Shown: positions 35,394 through 47,797, counted from the stretch's first letter. The stretch is DNA of 64,000 bases from Metallumcola ferriviriculae (GCF_035573695.1 NZ_CP121694.1:62001-126000); one strand, 5' to 3'. Numbers and translations: made by a program. The notes: a model not told the origin generated them from the sequence alone.

Positions 35394-36246
35394 TATTTTT
35401 ACCCCTCAGCATCTGCAGTAGTTCGTCCTTAACTTCCGGCAATGTTACTAGGTCCGTGCGTACCTGCTTACCATATTTCTTTAGGCCTAACAACAAATGA
35501 GTAACCTGGGGTATATCCAGGCCCATCGCCCTAAGTTCATCACCCCGCGAAAATATTTCGTGGGGAGTTCCCTCAAACAGTAATTGAGAACGGTGCATTA
35601 CCAATATTCGCTGCGCTAATCTAGCCACATCATTCATATTGTGGGATACCAGGACCACCGTCAATCCTTCCTCCCGGTGTAATCTAGTGATCTGACGCAT
35701 AATTTCTTCCCGTCCACGTGGATCCAGTCCCGCAGTGGGTTCATCCAGCACAATTACTTGGGGTTTCATGGCTAATACACCCGCAATTGCCACTCGGCGC
35801 ATTTGGCCACCGCTCAATTCAAAAGGAGAACGATCTTTCACATGCTCAAAATCTAAACCCACCAATTCCAGAGCATACTTGACCCGGTTATGCACCTCGT
35901 CCTCTGCACAACCTGCATTTGTTGGGCCATAAGCTACGTCACGATAAACTGTTTCCTCAAACAACTGATGTTCAGGATATTGGAAAACCAGCCCTACCTT
36001 TTGCCTTGCCCATTTGATGTTCTTCTTGGTATTAATATCCCTATCATCAAGCATCACCTGACCCTGGATCGGTTTAAGTAACCCGTTTAAGTGTTGTACC
36101 AGCGTGGATTTACCTGAACCGGTGGCGCCGATAATGGCCACAAATTCCCCTGGCGCAATACTGACAGAAACATCTTTTAAGGCAGTGTGTGCATAGGGAG
36201 TGCCCGGCTTATAAGTATAGCTAATGTGATCTAAAACCAATGCCAT
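35383..36246 (-). CDS. ecfA2: Energy-coupling factor ATPase EcfA2
   Basis: This 287-residue ABC ATPase has Walker A GATGSGKST, Q-loop VFQYPEHQLFEETVYRDVAYG, signature LSGGQMRR, and Walker B VIVLDEPTAGLDP followed by the switch His (VSHNMNDV). The start at MALVLDHISYTY (36246) matches family N-termini. It is the second of the two ECF ATPases, forming a heterodimer with EcfA1. Confidence 0.95.
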   Translation of the reverse strand: MALVLDHISYTYKPGTPYAHTALKDVSVSIAPGEFVAIIGATGSGKSTLVQHLNGLLKPIQGQVMLDDRDINTKKNIKWARQKVGLVFQYPEHQLFEETVYRDVAYGPTNAGCAEDEVHNRVKYALELVGLDFEHVKDRSPFELSGGQMRRVAIAGVLAMKPQVIVLDEPTAGLDPRGREEIMRQITRLHREEGLTVVLVSHNMNDVARLAQRILVMHRSQLLFEGTPHEIFSRGDELRAMGLDIPQVTHLLLGLKKYGKQVRTDLVTLPEVKDELLQMLRGKNNVK

Positions 36247-36318
36247 GTTCCCATCCACCGTCCCGTTAATAATCTAGAAAAAAACTTCCGCACATTTGCT
36301 AAGCGGATACGAACGCAC

Positions 36319-37143
36319 CTAGTAGTTTACTAACCATTGTTCCATCTGTTCAACCGTCATAATTTGTTGCGGTACTTCCAATCCCTCCTGGCGCAGCAGA
36401 TGAGCTAAATGTACCATCTGCGGTACATCCAAGCTTAGTTCTTTCAAGCGTTCAACTTGTAAAAAAACTTCCATAGGCTTTCCCTGCATTGCTACCCGGC
36501 CCTGTTCCATTACCACTACCCGATCTGCATGCAAAGCCTCTTCCATAAAATGAGTAATATGAACAACTGTCAATCCTTCCTGCTGATTTAGCTTTAAAAC
36601 AGTGTCCATAACTTCCCTGCGGCCTTGAGGGTCAAGCATGGCGGTGGGTTCATCAAGCACCAGCACCTTAGGGCGCATGGCAATAATACCGGCGATTGCT
36701 ACCCGTTGCTTTTGGCCGCCGGAAAGCAAATGGGGCGCGTAATTACGGTATTCGTTCATGCCTACCATGCTAAGGGCTTCATCAATTCGTTGGTAGATTT
36801 GTGTCGGCGGCAGGCCAATATTTTCCGGCCCAAACGCCACTTCCTCTTCCACCACTGTGGCCACTAGTTGATTATCGGGATTCTGAAAGACCATGCCAAC
36901 CTGCTGCCGAATATTCCATAGATTCTCTTCATCAGCTGTATCTAAGCCGTTAACAGTAATCTTCCCCTTGCTAGGTAGAAGAAGAGCATTAAAATGCTTG
37001 GCCAGAGTAGACTTGCCGGAACCATTATGGCCGAGAACCACCACAAATTCACCCGGACTTATCCCTAAACTTAGCCCCTGGATTGCAGCAACCTGCTCTT
37101 CTCCTCTACTGTAATAGTGCCAAAGGCTTTCTACTTTTAACAT
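36319..37143 (-). CDS. ecfA1: Energy-coupling factor ATPase EcfA1
   Basis: This 274-residue ABC ATPase has Walker A GHNGSGKST, VFQNPDNQLVATVVEEEVAFG, signature LLSGGQKQR and Walker B VLVLDEPTAMLDP. The start is MLKVESLWHYY (37143). It is 158 bp after rplQ, a gap that holds a TACTAGCTT/AAGCTAGTA hairpin, so partial separation from the ribosomal transcript is likely. Confidence 0.95.
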   Translation of the reverse strand: MLKVESLWHYYSRGEEQVAAIQGLSLGISPGEFVVVLGHNGSGKSTLAKHFNALLLPSKGKITVNGLDTADEENLWNIRQQVGMVFQNPDNQLVATVVEEEVAFGPENIGLPPTQIYQRIDEALSMVGMNEYRNYAPHLLSGGQKQRVAIAGIIAMRPKVLVLDEPTAMLDPQGRREVMDTVLKLNQQEGLTVVHITHFMEEALHADRVVVMEQGRVAMQGKPMEVFLQVERLKELSLDVPQMVHLAHLLRQEGLEVPQQIMTVEQMEQWLVNY

Positions 37144-37232
37144 GATGCCACACACCCAATCCCAAGTTCCTCTTTTAAACGCACTTCCTTATGAACAATA
37201 CAAAGCTCAAGGCTAAAAATAGAAGCCAGGAC

Positions 37233-37254
37233 TACTAGCTTGTCAAAGCTAGTA
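37233..37254. terminator. Stem-loop between rplQ and ecfA1
   Basis: A 9-bp perfect stem TACTAGCTT / AAGCTAGTA with a 4-nt loop and no T-tract. It may act as an attenuator or processing site separating ribosomal from ECF genes. Confidence 0.45.
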
Positions 37255-37301
37255 TATCTCCTGACCCCAACAAATGCCATATTAAGCAGTGGGAAGGCGT
37301 G

Positions 37302-37640
37302 TTAAACCAATTCCACTTTCACCATTAGCGCACCGTCTCCGCGGCGATTACCCATCTTAATTATCCGGGTATAGCCCCCTTGACGTTCTTCATACCTTTT
37401 GGCAATATCGGTGAATAACTTGGTTACCACGTCTTCATCCTTTAGATATCCCAGAGCCTGGCGGCGAGCATGGAGGTTACCCCGTTTACCCAAGGTAATC
37501 ATCTTCTCAGCTACGCGCTTAAGCTCCTTTGCCTTCTGCTCTGTTGTCTGGATTGCTTCCTCCCGCAACAAGGCAGTAGTAATATTGCGCAGCATTGCTT
37601 TGCGGTGACTGCTGGTACGACCTAACTTTCGATAACCCAT
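37302..37640 (-). CDS. rplQ: 50S ribosomal protein L17
   Basis: This 112-residue L17 has [19 protein letters not shown] and the C-terminal [17 protein letters not shown]. It lies 17 nt downstream of rpoA, the standard end of the alpha operon. Confidence 0.97.
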   Translation of the reverse strand: MGYRKLGRTSSHRKAMLRNITTALLREEAIQTTEQKAKELKRVAEKMITLGKRGNLHARRQALGYLKDEDVVTKLFTDIAKRYEERQGGYTRIIKMGNRRGDGALMVKVELV

Positions 37641-37657
37641 GGCTTCTCCTACCTCCT

Positions 37658-38602
37658 TTATTCTTCTTCGTTTCTCAGGGAGAGGCCTAGTTCATCCAGC
37701 TTATGGTTGACCTCTTCCAAGGATTTTTTGCCCAGGTTGCGTACCTTCATCATGTCTTCCTCGGAACGTTGTATTAGTTCTTCCACGCTATTGATGCCTG
37801 CTCGCTTCAAGCAGTTATAAGAACGCACTGACAAATCCAATTCTTCAATGGTCATTTCCAAAATTTTATCTTTCTTCTCTTCTTCTTTTTCCACCATTGT
37901 TACCTCATCACTGATGTTTTCTGTCAAGGTAACAAAGAGCTTTAGATGGTCATTGAGAATTTTTGCTGAAGAACTGATGGCCTCATTTGGCGCAATACTG
38001 CCATCAGTCCTGACCTCAATGGTCAGCTTGTCATAGTCTGTAATCTGCCCTACACGAGTGTCCTCTACCGTAAAGTTCACCTTAGTTACCGGGTTAAAAA
38101 TAGAGTCTACTGGGACAACGCCTATAACATGGTCTTCACGCTTATTCTTATCCGCGGGCACATACCCTCGGCCTTTGGCCAAGGACATCTCCATGGAAAG
38201 CCTGCCACCGTCCAGTGTGGCTATTACCAAATCCGGGTTAAGGATTTCCACATCTGCATCGGCAATAATATCCGCTGCGGTTACTTCCCCGTCGCCCTCA
38301 GTCTCAATGCGTACAGTTTTTTCTTCATCGGTATGCAGTTTCACCGACAACGCCTTGAGGTTCAAAATAATATCGGTGGTATCTTCGCGTACACCGGGGA
38401 TAGTTGAAAATTCATGCAGTACTCCATCAATCTTTACTGAAACCACCGCGGCACCAGGCAAAGATGATAACAAAATACGTCGCAGGGAATTCCCCAACGT
38501 AATACCATAACCTCTTTCCAAAGGTTCTACCACAAACTTACCGTAAGTGTTATCATCAGCAATTTCAACACACTGGATTTTGGGCTTTTCTATCTCTAAC
38601 AT
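37658..38602 (-). CDS. rpoA: RNA polymerase alpha subunit
   Basis: This 314-residue alpha has the N-terminal dimerisation domain ([20 protein letters not shown]) and the C-terminal DNA- and activator-binding domain ([20 protein letters not shown], then [14 protein letters not shown]). An acidic linker with EKEEEKKD joins the domains. It is located between rpsD and rplQ. Confidence 0.98.
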   Translation of the reverse strand: MLEIEKPKIQCVEIADDNTYGKFVVEPLERGYGITLGNSLRRILLSSLPGAAVVSVKIDGVLHEFSTIPGVREDTTDIILNLKALSVKLHTDEEKTVRIETEGDGEVTAADIIADADVEILNPDLVIATLDGGRLSMEMSLAKGRGYVPADKNKREDHVIGVVPVDSIFNPVTKVNFTVEDTRVGQITDYDKLTIEVRTDGSIAPNEAISSSAKILNDHLKLFVTLTENISDEVTMVEKEEEKKDKILEMTIEELDLSVRSYNCLKRAGINSVEELIQRSEEDMMKVRNLGKKSLEEVNHKLDELGLSLRNEEE

Positions 38603-38643
38603 AGTAACAATAACCTCCTTTACCGGAAGTGCACATGCTTACT

Positions 38644-39270
38644 CTACCTGGAATACAATTCAACAATCAGATGGTCTTCTACCGGAACATCGATGTCCTC
38701 TCTCTGCGGTAAAGCTATAACTTTTCCAGTAAAGTTTTCTACATCTGCTTCCAGCCAGGCAGGAGGAGTCTTATGTGCCGCTGCCTCAGCAATTTCCTTA
38801 AATTTAACCGAACTCTTACTTGTATCCTTAACAGTAATTTCATCACCTAGACGCACTAGAAATGAGGGAATATTTACCTTGCGACCATTAACCTTGAAGT
38901 GCCCGTGGAGTACTAGCTGTCGAGCTTCTACCCGAGAGCCGGCAAATCCTAACCGGAAAACAACATTATCCAACCTTTTTTCTAACAGGCGAAGCAAATT
39001 GTCACCAGTAATACCTTTTTGACGCTCAGCTTCGGCGAAATATTTACGAAACTGTTTTTCTAAAACGCCGTATATTCTTCGGGTCTTCTGCTTTTCCCTA
39101 AGCTGTAAGCCATATTCAGATACTTTTTTTCTACGCTGGCCGTGTTGACCAGGAGCGTATTCACGCCTGCCAATGGCACACTTATCGGAATAACAACGGT
39201 CACTCTTAAGGTAAAGTTTTTGGCCCTCACGCCTGCACTGTCTGCATACTGAATCTCTATACCTTGCCAT
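38644..39270 (-). CDS. rpsD: 30S ribosomal protein S4, zinc (C+) form
   Basis: This 208-residue S4 has four N-terminal cysteines (Cys9, 12, 26, 31; CRQC and CYSDKC) typical of the zinc-binding form, and the S4 RNA-binding domain [20 protein letters not shown]. Many Bacillota also encode a Cys-less copy elsewhere; none is seen here. It initiates 30S assembly. It is 15 nt after rpsK. Confidence 0.97.
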   Translation of the reverse strand: MARYRDSVCRQCRREGQKLYLKSDRCYSDKCAIGRREYAPGQHGQRRKKVSEYGLQLREKQKTRRIYGVLEKQFRKYFAEAERQKGITGDNLLRLLEKRLDNVVFRLGFAGSRVEARQLVLHGHFKVNGRKVNIPSFLVRLGDEITVKDTSKSSVKFKEIAEAAAHKTPPAWLEADVENFTGKVIALPQREDIDVPVEDHLIVELYSR

Positions 39271-39285
39271 TTAAGACAACACCTC

Positions 39286-39681
39286 CTAAACTCTTCTACG
39301 TTTGGGCGGCCGGCAGCCGTTGTGCGGGACAGGAGTAACATCCTTAATCATGCTAACTTCTATTCCTGCAGCCTGCAAAGAGCGAATGGCCGCTTCTCTG
39401 CCTGCCCCGGGGCCCTTAACATAACATGCAACTTCTTTCATGCCGTGTTCCATCGCTTCTTTAGCTGCGGTTTCAGCGGCCATTTGAGCAGCGAACGGCG
39501 TACTCTTCCGGGAACCTCTAAATCCCATCCCACCAGCACTTGCCCAAGAAATTACATTGCCGGCTTTATCAGTTATGGTAACCAAAGTATTATTAAAAGT
39601 GGATTTAACATGAGCTACTCCACTCTCTACATTCTTTCGATCACGTCTTTTAGTCTTAGCACGTGTACCACGTTTCGCCAT
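39286..39681 (-). CDS. rpsK: 30S ribosomal protein S11
   Basis: This 131-residue S11 is recognised by [20 protein letters not shown] and the basic end [18 protein letters not shown]. It lies between rpsM and rpsD. Confidence 0.98.
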   Translation of the reverse strand: MAKRGTRAKTKRRDRKNVESGVAHVKSTFNNTLVTITDKAGNVISWASAGGMGFRGSRKSTPFAAQMAAETAAKEAMEHGMKEVACYVKGPGAGREAAIRSLQAAGIEVSMIKDVTPVPHNGCRPPKRRRV

Positions 39682-39701
39682 TTAGGATAATCCCCCTTTC
39701 C

Positions 39702-40073
39702 CTAACTTTTTCTCCGAATGCCCACAGTCTTCTTGCCGCCCTTACGGGTACGAGCATTAGTTTTGGTACGCTGTCCCCGAGCCGGTAAGCCACGACGATG
39801 CCGCAGTCCCCGGTAACAACCGATCTCCATTAAACGCTTGATATTGAGGGATACTTCCCTTCTCAGGTCACCCTCAACACTGTGATTCTTATCAATAATT
39901 TCCCGTAACCTAGTTACCTCTTCTTCCGTTAAATCCTTCACCCGAGTATTTGGGTCAACACCAGCGCTAGCCAGAATTTTCTGTGCGGTAGATCGCCCAA
40001 CACCGAAAATATAGGTCAGGCCTATTTCAACCCTTTTATCCCGGGGTAAGTCAACACCAGCAATCCTTGCCAT
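39702..40073 (-). CDS. rpsM: 30S ribosomal protein S13
   Basis: This 123-residue S13 has [20 protein letters not shown] and [20 protein letters not shown]. The basic C-tail contacts P-site tRNA. Confidence 0.98.
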   Translation of the reverse strand: MARIAGVDLPRDKRVEIGLTYIFGVGRSTAQKILASAGVDPNTRVKDLTEEEVTRLREIIDKNHSVEGDLRREVSLNIKRLMEIGCYRGLRHRRGLPARGQRTKTNARTRKGGKKTVGIRRKS

Positions 40074-40154
40074 GAAGTCCTTACACCTCCTGAATGTTTT
40101 GGTGGTTCGTCTCCTCGGTTACAGGTAGCCGCGCCCTGCAACCGGAAAAGGCTG

Positions 40155-40307
<153 letters not shown>

Positions 40308-40338
40308 TTAAATGCTTCGCTTAATATGCCCCGCACAT

Positions 40339-40557
40339 TTACTTATATCGATAGACAATACGGCCTCTGGTAAGGTCATATGGTGATAATTCCACGGTTA
40401 CACGATCTCCAGACAAAATTCGAATAAAATTCATCCGGATCTTACCGGATACATGTGCCAGAATTTTATGCCCGTTTTCCAGTTCCACTCTAAACATGGC
40501 ATTGGGTAGAGGTTCCACTACCGTACCTTCAACCTCAATCACATCTTGCTTGGACAT
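40339..40557 (-). CDS. infA: Translation initiation factor IF-1
   Basis: This 72-residue single S1/OB-fold protein has [20 protein letters not shown] and [16 protein letters not shown]. It binds the 30S A site during initiation. It is located between the KOW protein and rpmJ, as in related Clostridia. Confidence 0.98.
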   Translation of the reverse strand: MSKQDVIEVEGTVVEPLPNAMFRVELENGHKILAHVSGKIRMNFIRILSGDRVTVELSPYDLTRGRIVYRYK

Positions 40558-40584
40558 TAAGAATACTTACCTCCTTGCTGGTTA

Positions 40585-40869
40585 CTATTCAATTCCTGTC
40601 AGCCGGTCAATGGCTTGGCGAACATCCAAATCAGAAATATGCCTTAACTTCTTCTTTTCAAACTCATCAGCAAACCTCTTTGTCGGTTGCAAATGTTTGA
40701 TGTTTTTTTTCTTAGGGCTGGTCACTGACTTTTTGCGGCCGTTGACCACCTTCACAAATGTATCGTTTATTACATCCCAAATTAAATAGGCCTCGCCCTT
40801 GTCGTTACCTGCCAGGGAATACACCAGCTGCCCTCGCGTTAATTCACGGTTCACCTGAGACACCTCCAC
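40585..40869 (-). CDS. KOW-domain RNA-binding protein, L14e-like
   Basis: This 94-residue protein starts with an SH3-like KOW segment (LTRGQLVYSLAGNDKGEAYL, IWDVINDTFVKVVNGR), followed by a basic stretch KSVTSPKKKNIKHLQPT and a helical tail. It resembles the archaeal/eukaryotic L14e/L27e type RNA-binding fold found in this operon position in many Clostridia and Bacilli. Its role is not established. It sits 2 nt after map and 27 nt before infA, so it is made together with initiation machinery. Annotation as ribosome-associated is inference from location and domain. Confidence 0.8.
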   Translation of the reverse strand: MEVSQVNRELTRGQLVYSLAGNDKGEAYLIWDVINDTFVKVVNGRKKSVTSPKKKNIKHLQPTKRFADEFEKKKLRHISDLDVRQAIDRLTGIE

Positions 40870-40871
40870 AT

Positions 40872-42322
<1,451 letters not shown>

Positions 42323-42334
42323 TTAAACTAATGC

Positions 42335-42392
42335 GCTTGTGCCAAAAGCTTACACCTTTTAAAGCTAGTGTTCTATTCTTTGCGGCACAAGC
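42335..42392. promoter_or_regulatory. Nested dyad in the secY-adk gap
   Basis: GCTTGTGCC / GGCACAAGC arms, 9 bp perfect, enclose 40 nt with an inner AGCTT/AAGCT stem. This forms a stable stem-loop inside the spc operon transcript. No T-tract on the minus strand follows, so attenuation or an mRNA processing site is more likely than termination. Confidence 0.5.
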
Positions 42393-42430
42393 AAAGTTTC
42401 TTTATGCTGATGCACGTTAAGCGAAGCAAT

Positions 42431-43693
42431 CTACTTCATAAAACCTTGGTAGTTACGCATTAATAGCTGAGACTCTATTTGCTTCATGGTCTCTAATGCT
42501 ACCCCTACTACAATCAGCAGTGCTGTACCACCAAAATAAATGTTCAAACCTGTCAGTGCCATAACTAAGTTAGGCAGTAATGCAATCGCTGCCAGGAAAA
42601 TGGCACCGGATAACGTGATTCTAGTCAAAACCCTATCAATATACTCAGCTGTAGGTCTTCCCGGCCGCAGGCCAGGAATAAAACCACCATATTTTTTCAT
42701 GTTATCCGCAACATCCTGGGGATTAAACGTAACCGCAGTATAAAAATAAGTGAAGAAAATAATCAATAGCGCGTACATAACCATATACGACACAGACCTA
42801 AAGCTAAATATCCCTACTATTGTTTGAGCAAAAGCATTATTGGGAAACCATGATGCAATAGTTGTAGGGAAAAGTAAGATTGACATGGCAAAAATAACCG
42901 GAATTACTCCCGCCTGATTCACTTTAAGCGGAATATGTGTTGATTGTCCGCCGTAAACTTTTCTACCTACCACTCGTTTTGCATACTGCACCGGAATGCG
43001 TCTCTGCCCTTCTTGAATAGCTACAACACCGGCAATTACCACAAGAGCAATTACCAAGAAAAATAGTACCGCAAAAATACTGGTCTCACCTGTGGACACG
43101 TATTGGTACATACCGTATAGACCTGCAGGCAGACGGGATACAATCCCAGCGAAAATAATTAAGGAAATACCATTACCAATTCCTTTTTCCGTAATCATTT
43201 CACCCAGCCACATGAGAAAAGCCGTGCCGGCTGTTAAAGTGATAGCTATAACGGCATAAGACCCGATGCCGGCATTCTCCAATACACCGGCCTTACCCAA
43301 ATAAAAAGCCATACCAACTGCCTGAATAAAACCTAGAATAACCGTACCGTAACGTGTAAACTGAACAATCTTCTTTTGCCCTTCCTGACCTTCCTTGGCC
43401 AGGCGCTCCAAATATGGGATTACCACAGTCAACAGCTGCATGATAATGGATGCGTTGATGTAAGGCATGATGCCCATAGCAAAAATAGTAAACTTTTTGA
43501 ATGCCCCGCCGGATATTACATCAATAAAACCAAACAGGGTACCGCTGTCCATCAGTTGCTTTAACTGCGCTGTATCAATCCCCGGCACGGGGATATGCGC
43601 CCCAAGACGGAAGACAAAAAACATCAGTATCGTAAAAACAATCTTTCTACGCAGGTCATCTATCTTCATGGCAGACTTTAAACTGGCAAACAT
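42431..43693 (-). CDS. secY: Protein translocase subunit SecY
   Basis: This 420-residue channel protein has ten hydrophobic spans. Family markers are RLGAHIPVPGID, GGAFKKFTIFAMGIMPYINA, VQYAKRVVGRK and GFIPGLRPGRPTAEYI. It forms the SecYEG pore. It starts within the last base of rplO (1-nt overlap). Confidence 0.98.
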   Translation of the reverse strand: MFASLKSAMKIDDLRRKIVFTILMFFVFRLGAHIPVPGIDTAQLKQLMDSGTLFGFIDVISGGAFKKFTIFAMGIMPYINASIIMQLLTVVIPYLERLAKEGQEGQKKIVQFTRYGTVILGFIQAVGMAFYLGKAGVLENAGIGSYAVIAITLTAGTAFLMWLGEMITEKGIGNGISLIIFAGIVSRLPAGLYGMYQYVSTGETSIFAVLFFLVIALVVIAGVVAIQEGQRRIPVQYAKRVVGRKVYGGQSTHIPLKVNQAGVIPVIFAMSILLFPTTIASWFPNNAFAQTIVGIFSFRSVSYMVMYALLIIFFTYFYTAVTFNPQDVADNMKKYGGFIPGLRPGRPTAEYIDRVLTRITLSGAIFLAAIALLPNLVMALTGLNIYFGGTALLIVVGVALETMKQIESQLLMRNYQGFMK

Positions 43694-44136
43694 TATACCA
43701 CCTCAGCTCTTCCACCGGCAGCCTCAATTTTTTCGGCTGCTGCTTTACTAAAGAAATTTGCTTTTACTGTTAAGGATTTAGTCAATTCTCCGTTAGCCAA
43801 TATCTTGATACCATCCTTGACCTGATTAACGATGCCTTCTTGTACCAATAGCTCGGGAGTGACTTCAGTTCCCTCGTTGAAAGCATTTAACTGATCCAGA
43901 TTTACAATCGCGATTTCCTTAGCAAAAATATTTGTAAAGCCGCGTTTAGGAAGCCTACGGGTCAAAGGCATTTGTCCGCCTTCAAAACCACGTCTAACAC
44001 CGCCGCCGGAACGGGAGTTTTGCCCGCCGTGACCGCGGCCGGATGTTTTTCCTAAACCGGAGCCAATACCTCTTCCCTTACGGGTAGAAGCTTTTTTGGC
44101 ACCTTCTGCTGGCTTGAGTTCATGGAGTCTAACCAC
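43693..44136 (-). CDS. rplO: 50S ribosomal protein L15
   Basis: This 147-residue protein has the Gly/Arg-rich N-terminal extension [20 protein letters not shown] that threads into 23S rRNA and the globular domain with [12 protein letters not shown]. Confidence 0.98.
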   Translation of the reverse strand: MVRLHELKPAEGAKKASTRKGRGIGSGLGKTSGRGHGGQNSRSGGGVRRGFEGGQMPLTRRLPKRGFTNIFAKEIAIVNLDQLNAFNEGTEVTPELLVQEGIVNQVKDGIKILANGELTKSLTVKANFFSKAAAEKIEAAGGRAEVV

Positions 44137-44147
44137 AGCTACACCTC

Positions 44148-44336
44148 CTAAACCTCAATTTCTTCTACAACCACTAAATGATTTACATTCTCAGCCATGC
44201 CGCGAATATTGGGTGTGTCTTCCTTGACCACGCTTTGGTGCAATTTTCTCAAACCCAATGCGGCCACTGTACCACGCTGTTGTTCATTCTGTCCGATAAT
44301 GCTTTTCTTGAGTGTAATTTTCAATTTCTTTGCCAT
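44148..44336 (-). CDS. rpmD: 50S ribosomal protein L30
   Basis: A 62-residue L30, [16 protein letters not shown] through [19 protein letters not shown]. The second ATG (44336) is preferred because GGAGG sits too close to the first. Confidence 0.96.
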   Translation of the reverse strand: MAKKLKITLKKSIIGQNEQQRGTVAALGLRKLHQSVVKEDTPNIRGMAENVNHLVVVEEIEV

Positions 44337-44347
44337 TGCCATTCCTC

Positions 44348-44848
44348 CTACCCAAGCAACTCTTCAACGGATTTGCCACGGAGTTTTGCAACATCCTCAG
44401 CGCGTTTCATGCTTTTCAATCCTTCTAGTGTAGCATATACCATATTGTTGGCATTGGCAGAGCCCAGGGACTTGGTCAAAATATCTCTGATACCGGCCAG
44501 TTCAAGTACCGCACGTACAGGGCCACCGGCAATAACTCCGGTACCTTCCGAAGCGGGCTTTAATAATACCCGTCCAGCCCCGAATCTTCCTACCATCTCA
44601 TGGGGAATAGTAGTACCCACCAAAGGAATTTTAATCAGGTTTTTCTTAGCGTTTTCTATTCCCTTACGAATAGCTCCAGGGACCTCATTTGCCTTACCGA
44701 AGCCCGCTCCTACATATCCGTTACCGTCTCCTACAACAACCAAAGCACTAAAACTGAAGCGCCGTCCGCCTTTTACAACTTTAGCTACACGGTTAATACT
44801 AACAACTTTCTCATTCAGTTCCAGTTTATTAGGGTCAATACCGACCAT
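44348..44848 (-). CDS. rpsE: 30S ribosomal protein S5
   Basis: This 166-residue S5 has [20 protein letters not shown] and [20 protein letters not shown]. It has a double-stranded RNA-binding fold and contributes to accuracy. Confidence 0.98.
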   Translation of the reverse strand: MVGIDPNKLELNEKVVSINRVAKVVKGGRRFSFSALVVVGDGNGYVGAGFGKANEVPGAIRKGIENAKKNLIKIPLVGTTIPHEMVGRFGAGRVLLKPASEGTGVIAGGPVRAVLELAGIRDILTKSLGSANANNMVYATLEGLKSMKRAEDVAKLRGKSVEELLG

Positions 44849-44873
44849 TCATTTCCCTCCTTTGCCAAAAACT

Positions 44874-45239
44874 TTAAAATTCCAAGCCGCCTTCTCTGGC
44901 ACCTTCTGCCAGCGCAGCTATTCGACCGTGATAAATGTATCCACCCCGATCAAATACCACCTTTTTAATTCCTTTTTCAAGGGCTTTTTTTGCCACCAGC
45001 TGGCCCGTTTTCTTTGCAGCTTCTGCATTAGCACCGATGATTTCACCTTTTATATCTGCATCTAAAGTGGAGGCCGCTACCAGTGTGCTGCCAACAGTAT
45101 CATCAATTACTTGTGCATAGATGTGTTTAGAACTGCGATAAACGGACAGACGCGGGCGTTCTGATGTCCCAAATAGTTTGTTACGTAATCGTCTCCGTTT
45201 TTTATCTCTAACCGCCTTACGGTTATACTTTTTAAACAA
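44874..45239 (-). CDS. rplR: 50S ribosomal protein L18
   Basis: This 121-residue 5S rRNA-binding protein has [20 protein letters not shown] and [19 protein letters not shown]. Confidence 0.98.
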   Translation of the reverse strand: MFKKYNRKAVRDKKRRRLRNKLFGTSERPRLSVYRSSKHIYAQVIDDTVGSTLVAASTLDADIKGEIIGANAEAAKKTGQLVAKKALEKGIKKVVFDRGGYIYHGRIAALAEGAREGGLEF

Positions 45240-45280
45240 GGAATGTCACTCCTTTCTGCAGCAACCCAGACAAGGTAGTA

Positions 45281-45823
45281 TTACTTGGCAGATCCGGCCT
45301 TACCAACTTTTCTGCGGATCCGCTCGCCTTCATACCTGATACCTTTGCCTTTATAGGGTTCCGGTTCTCTCACTTTCCGAATGTTTGCGGCAATTGCACC
45401 CACCAATTCTTTATCAATACCTTTAACGATAATCTTGGTAGGAACAGGTGTCTCAATTTCTATACCCGCCGGCGGCTCCATCTCTACCGGCTGTGAATAA
45501 CCCACATGTAGCACTAATTTTTTACCCTGCATATTAGCCCGATAACCTACACCAGTCAATTCGAGTCCTTTTTGGAAACCATTTGTAACACCTTGAACCA
45601 GATTGTTTAACAGTGCTCTGGTCAGCCCATGCAGTGCACGATGCTGCTTTTTATTAGTGGGACGGGTCACATTAATTACACCGTCTTCAATGTTAATATC
45701 AATTTCCGGGTGAAATTCTTTTTCCAGTTGCCCTTTTGGTCCCTTAACGGTAACTTTGTTTCCAGTCTTATTAACTTCCGTACCCTCAGGAATGTTTATA
45801 GGCAATCTACCAACTCTGGACAT
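45281..45823 (-). CDS. rplF: 50S ribosomal protein L6
   Basis: This 180-residue L6 consists of two repeated alpha/beta domains; [17 protein letters not shown] and [18 protein letters not shown] are typical. Confidence 0.98.
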   Translation of the reverse strand: MSRVGRLPINIPEGTEVNKTGNKVTVKGPKGQLEKEFHPEIDINIEDGVINVTRPTNKKQHRALHGLTRALLNNLVQGVTNGFQKGLELTGVGYRANMQGKKLVLHVGYSQPVEMEPPAGIEIETPVPTKIIVKGIDKELVGAIAANIRKVREPEPYKGKGIRYEGERIRRKVGKAGSAK

Positions 45824-45863
45824 AATGACACCTCCTGTCGTGAAAAACTGCTATAAGTGTTTC

Positions 45864-46262
45864 TTACCAAATGTAACAGATGACTTCGCCACCAGTTCCT
45901 CCCTGGCGAGCTGCTTTATCGGTCATTACTCCTTTGGAAGTGGAAATAACCGCCACACCCAAGCCGCCTAAAACCCTTGGTATTTCATCTTTATTAGCAT
46001 AAACACGCAATCCCGGTTTGCTGATTCTTTTCAGGCCGGTAATTACTTTTTCATTACTCTTACCATATTTTAGGTACAGCCTTAAAATACCCTGTTTGCT
46101 GTCATCAACATATTCAACATCTTTGATGTAGCCTTCTGCCTTGAATATTTCAGCAATCGCTTTTTTAATCTTGGAGGCAGGCACTTCAACTGTACTTTTA
46201 TTGGCCATACTCGCATTGCGAATTCTGGTCAGCAAATCTGCAATCGGATCCGTCATTACCAT
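45864..46262 (-). CDS. rpsH: 30S ribosomal protein S8
   Basis: This 132-residue S8 has [20 protein letters not shown] and the [20 protein letters not shown] end. A second ATG two codons in (46256) is equally possible; both lie within range of GGGGGTAG. Confidence 0.97.
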   Translation of the reverse strand: MVMTDPIADLLTRIRNASMANKSTVEVPASKIKKAIAEIFKAEGYIKDVEYVDDSKQGILRLYLKYGKSNEKVITGLKRISKPGLRVYANKDEIPRVLGGLGVAVISTSKGVMTDKAARQGGTGGEVICYIW

Positions 46263-46289
46263 CTTAACTACCCCCTTCCGATATCTATA

Positions 46290-46475
46290 TTACCAGCTAG
46301 ACTTGGTAACGCCGGGTATTTCACCTTTATACGCCAGTTCACGGAAGCAAATTCGGCAGATACCAAATTTCCGCATGTAACCATGGGGACGGCCGCAGAC
46401 TCTGCAGCGGTTGTGGGCCCGCACTCGGTACTTGGGCGTGCGCTTTGCTTTGGCGATCATAGATTTCTTTGCCAC
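46290..46475 (-). CDS. rpsZ: 30S ribosomal protein S14, zinc type (S14p/S29e)
   Basis: This is the 61-residue short S14 with two CxxC knuckles (Cys24/27, Cys40/43: [19 protein letters not shown]). It is the zinc-dependent form, as opposed to the longer Cys-less S14. Confidence 0.97.
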   Translation of the reverse strand: MAKKSMIAKAKRTPKYRVRAHNRCRVCGRPHGYMRKFGICRICFRELAYKGEIPGVTKSSW

Positions 46476-46499
46476 TGTTTATCCCTCCTCCTTGGCTTT

Positions 46500-47042
46500 T
46501 TACTGTCTAAATGGCATTCCCATTAAACGCAACAATTCTCGTGATTCTTCATCAGACTTAGCTGAAGTAACAAAAACAATGTCCATCCCTCTGACTTTAT
46601 CTACCTTATCATAATCAATTTCCGGGAAAATCAACTGTTCTTTCATACCCAGGGTATAGTTACCGCGACCATCAAAGGCCTTGGGGGAAACGCCGTTAAA
46701 GTCCCTTACCCGGGGCAAGGTAACATTCACCAACCGGTCTACAAATTCGTACATTTTATCCCCTCTCAGGGTAACTTTGCAACCGATGGGAGTACCTTCC
46801 CGCAATTTAAACGCCGCCACTGATTTTTTTGCCTTGGTAATTACCGGCTTTTGCCCAGTAATTGCGGTTAAATCTTCCACCGCGCCATCCAGGGCTTTGG
46901 GGTTTTGAGTAGCTTCGCCCACTCCCATGTTAATAATCACTTTTTCCAGTTTTGGCACTTCCATGGTATTCTTGTAACCGAACTTTTCTTTCAATGCCGG
47001 TTGCGTTTCTTTCAGGTACTTTTCTTTTAGTCTTGCCACCAT
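46500..47042 (-). CDS. rplE: 50S ribosomal protein L5
   Basis: This 180-residue 5S rRNA-binding protein has [20 protein letters not shown] and [20 protein letters not shown]. The start at 47042 ([12 protein letters not shown]) follows AAAGGGGGTAAAATT; the upstream nine codons are not conserved. Confidence 0.97.
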   Translation of the reverse strand: MVARLKEKYLKETQPALKEKFGYKNTMEVPKLEKVIINMGVGEATQNPKALDGAVEDLTAITGQKPVITKAKKSVAAFKLREGTPIGCKVTLRGDKMYEFVDRLVNVTLPRVRDFNGVSPKAFDGRGNYTLGMKEQLIFPEIDYDKVDKVRGMDIVFVTSAKSDEESRELLRLMGMPFRQ

Positions 47043-47071
47043 AATTTTACCCCCTTTCCGGCAGAACAACC

Positions 47072-47407
47072 TTAATCTAAATCTTCACCGCATTTCTTGC
47101 AAACGCGCACCTTACTTTGGTCATCAAGAAACTTCTTGCCAATTTTGGTGGGCTGATTGCACTTGCTGCAGTATACCATCACATTGGAGCTGGCAATTGG
47201 GGCCTCTTTTTCCACTATACCGCCTTGGGGCATCTGTTGAGTAGCTTTGGTATGGCGTTTTACTACGTTTACACCTTCTACCACTACCCGCATATCCCGG
47301 GGCAGCACCTGCAGTACCTTGCCCTTTTTGCCAACATCTTTTCCGCTAACTACAACGACGGTATCCCCTTTTTTTACATGAACTTTAGGGCTTGCCAATA
47401 TTTTCAC
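47072..47407 (-). CDS. rplX: 50S ribosomal protein L24 with C-terminal zinc knuckles
   Basis: This 111-residue L24 has the KOW motif [20 protein letters not shown]. The C-terminus adds two CxxC pairs (Cys80/83 and Cys103/106: [19 protein letters not shown]) that should bind zinc, a variant seen in many Clostridia but absent in E. coli. Confidence 0.96.
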   Translation of the reverse strand: MKILASPKVHVKKGDTVVVVSGKDVGKKGKVLQVLPRDMRVVVEGVNVVKRHTKATQQMPQGGIVEKEAPIASSNVMVYCSKCNQPTKIGKKFLDDQSKVRVCKKCGEDLD

Positions 47408-47428
47408 CTCCGCAAACCGGTTAATAAC

Positions 47429-47797
47429 CTAAAGCACCTCGGGTGCTAACGAAACAATCTTCATATAATCCCTGTCACGCAGTTCCCTGGCAACCGGACC
47501 AAAAATACGCGTTCCTTTGGGTTGGCCTTGGTCGTTAATGATTACCGCTGCGTTTTCATCGAAACGTATATAGGTTCCATCAGGTCTTCTATTACCTTTT
47601 TTGGTTCGTACCACAACTGCCTTAACAACATCACCTTTTTTAACCACACCACCAGGTGCCGCTTCCTTAACAGATGCGATTACTATATCACCAACCGCAG
47701 CATATCGGCGCCCTGAACCACCCAGCACTCGAATGCACATTAATTTTTTGGCACCAGTGTTGTCTCCGACTTTTAGCATCGTCTGGGCTTGTATCAT
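47429..47797 (-). CDS. rplN: 50S ribosomal protein L14
   Basis: This 122-residue L14 has [20 protein letters not shown] and [20 protein letters not shown]. It lies at the subunit interface. Confidence 0.98.
   Translation of the reverse strand: MIQAQTMLKVGDNTGAKKLMCIRVLGGSGRRYAAVGDIVIASVKEAAPGGVVKKGDVVKAVVVRTKKGNRRPDGTYIRFDENAAVIINDQGQPKGTRIFGPVARELRDRDYMKIVSLAPEVL

Noticed and set aside
44178-45065. 295-residue plus-strand frame opposite rpmD-rpsE-rplR
   Set aside because: It is antisense to three certain ribosomal genes. The Ser/Pro/Thr-rich composition is the usual shadow of highly expressed genes.
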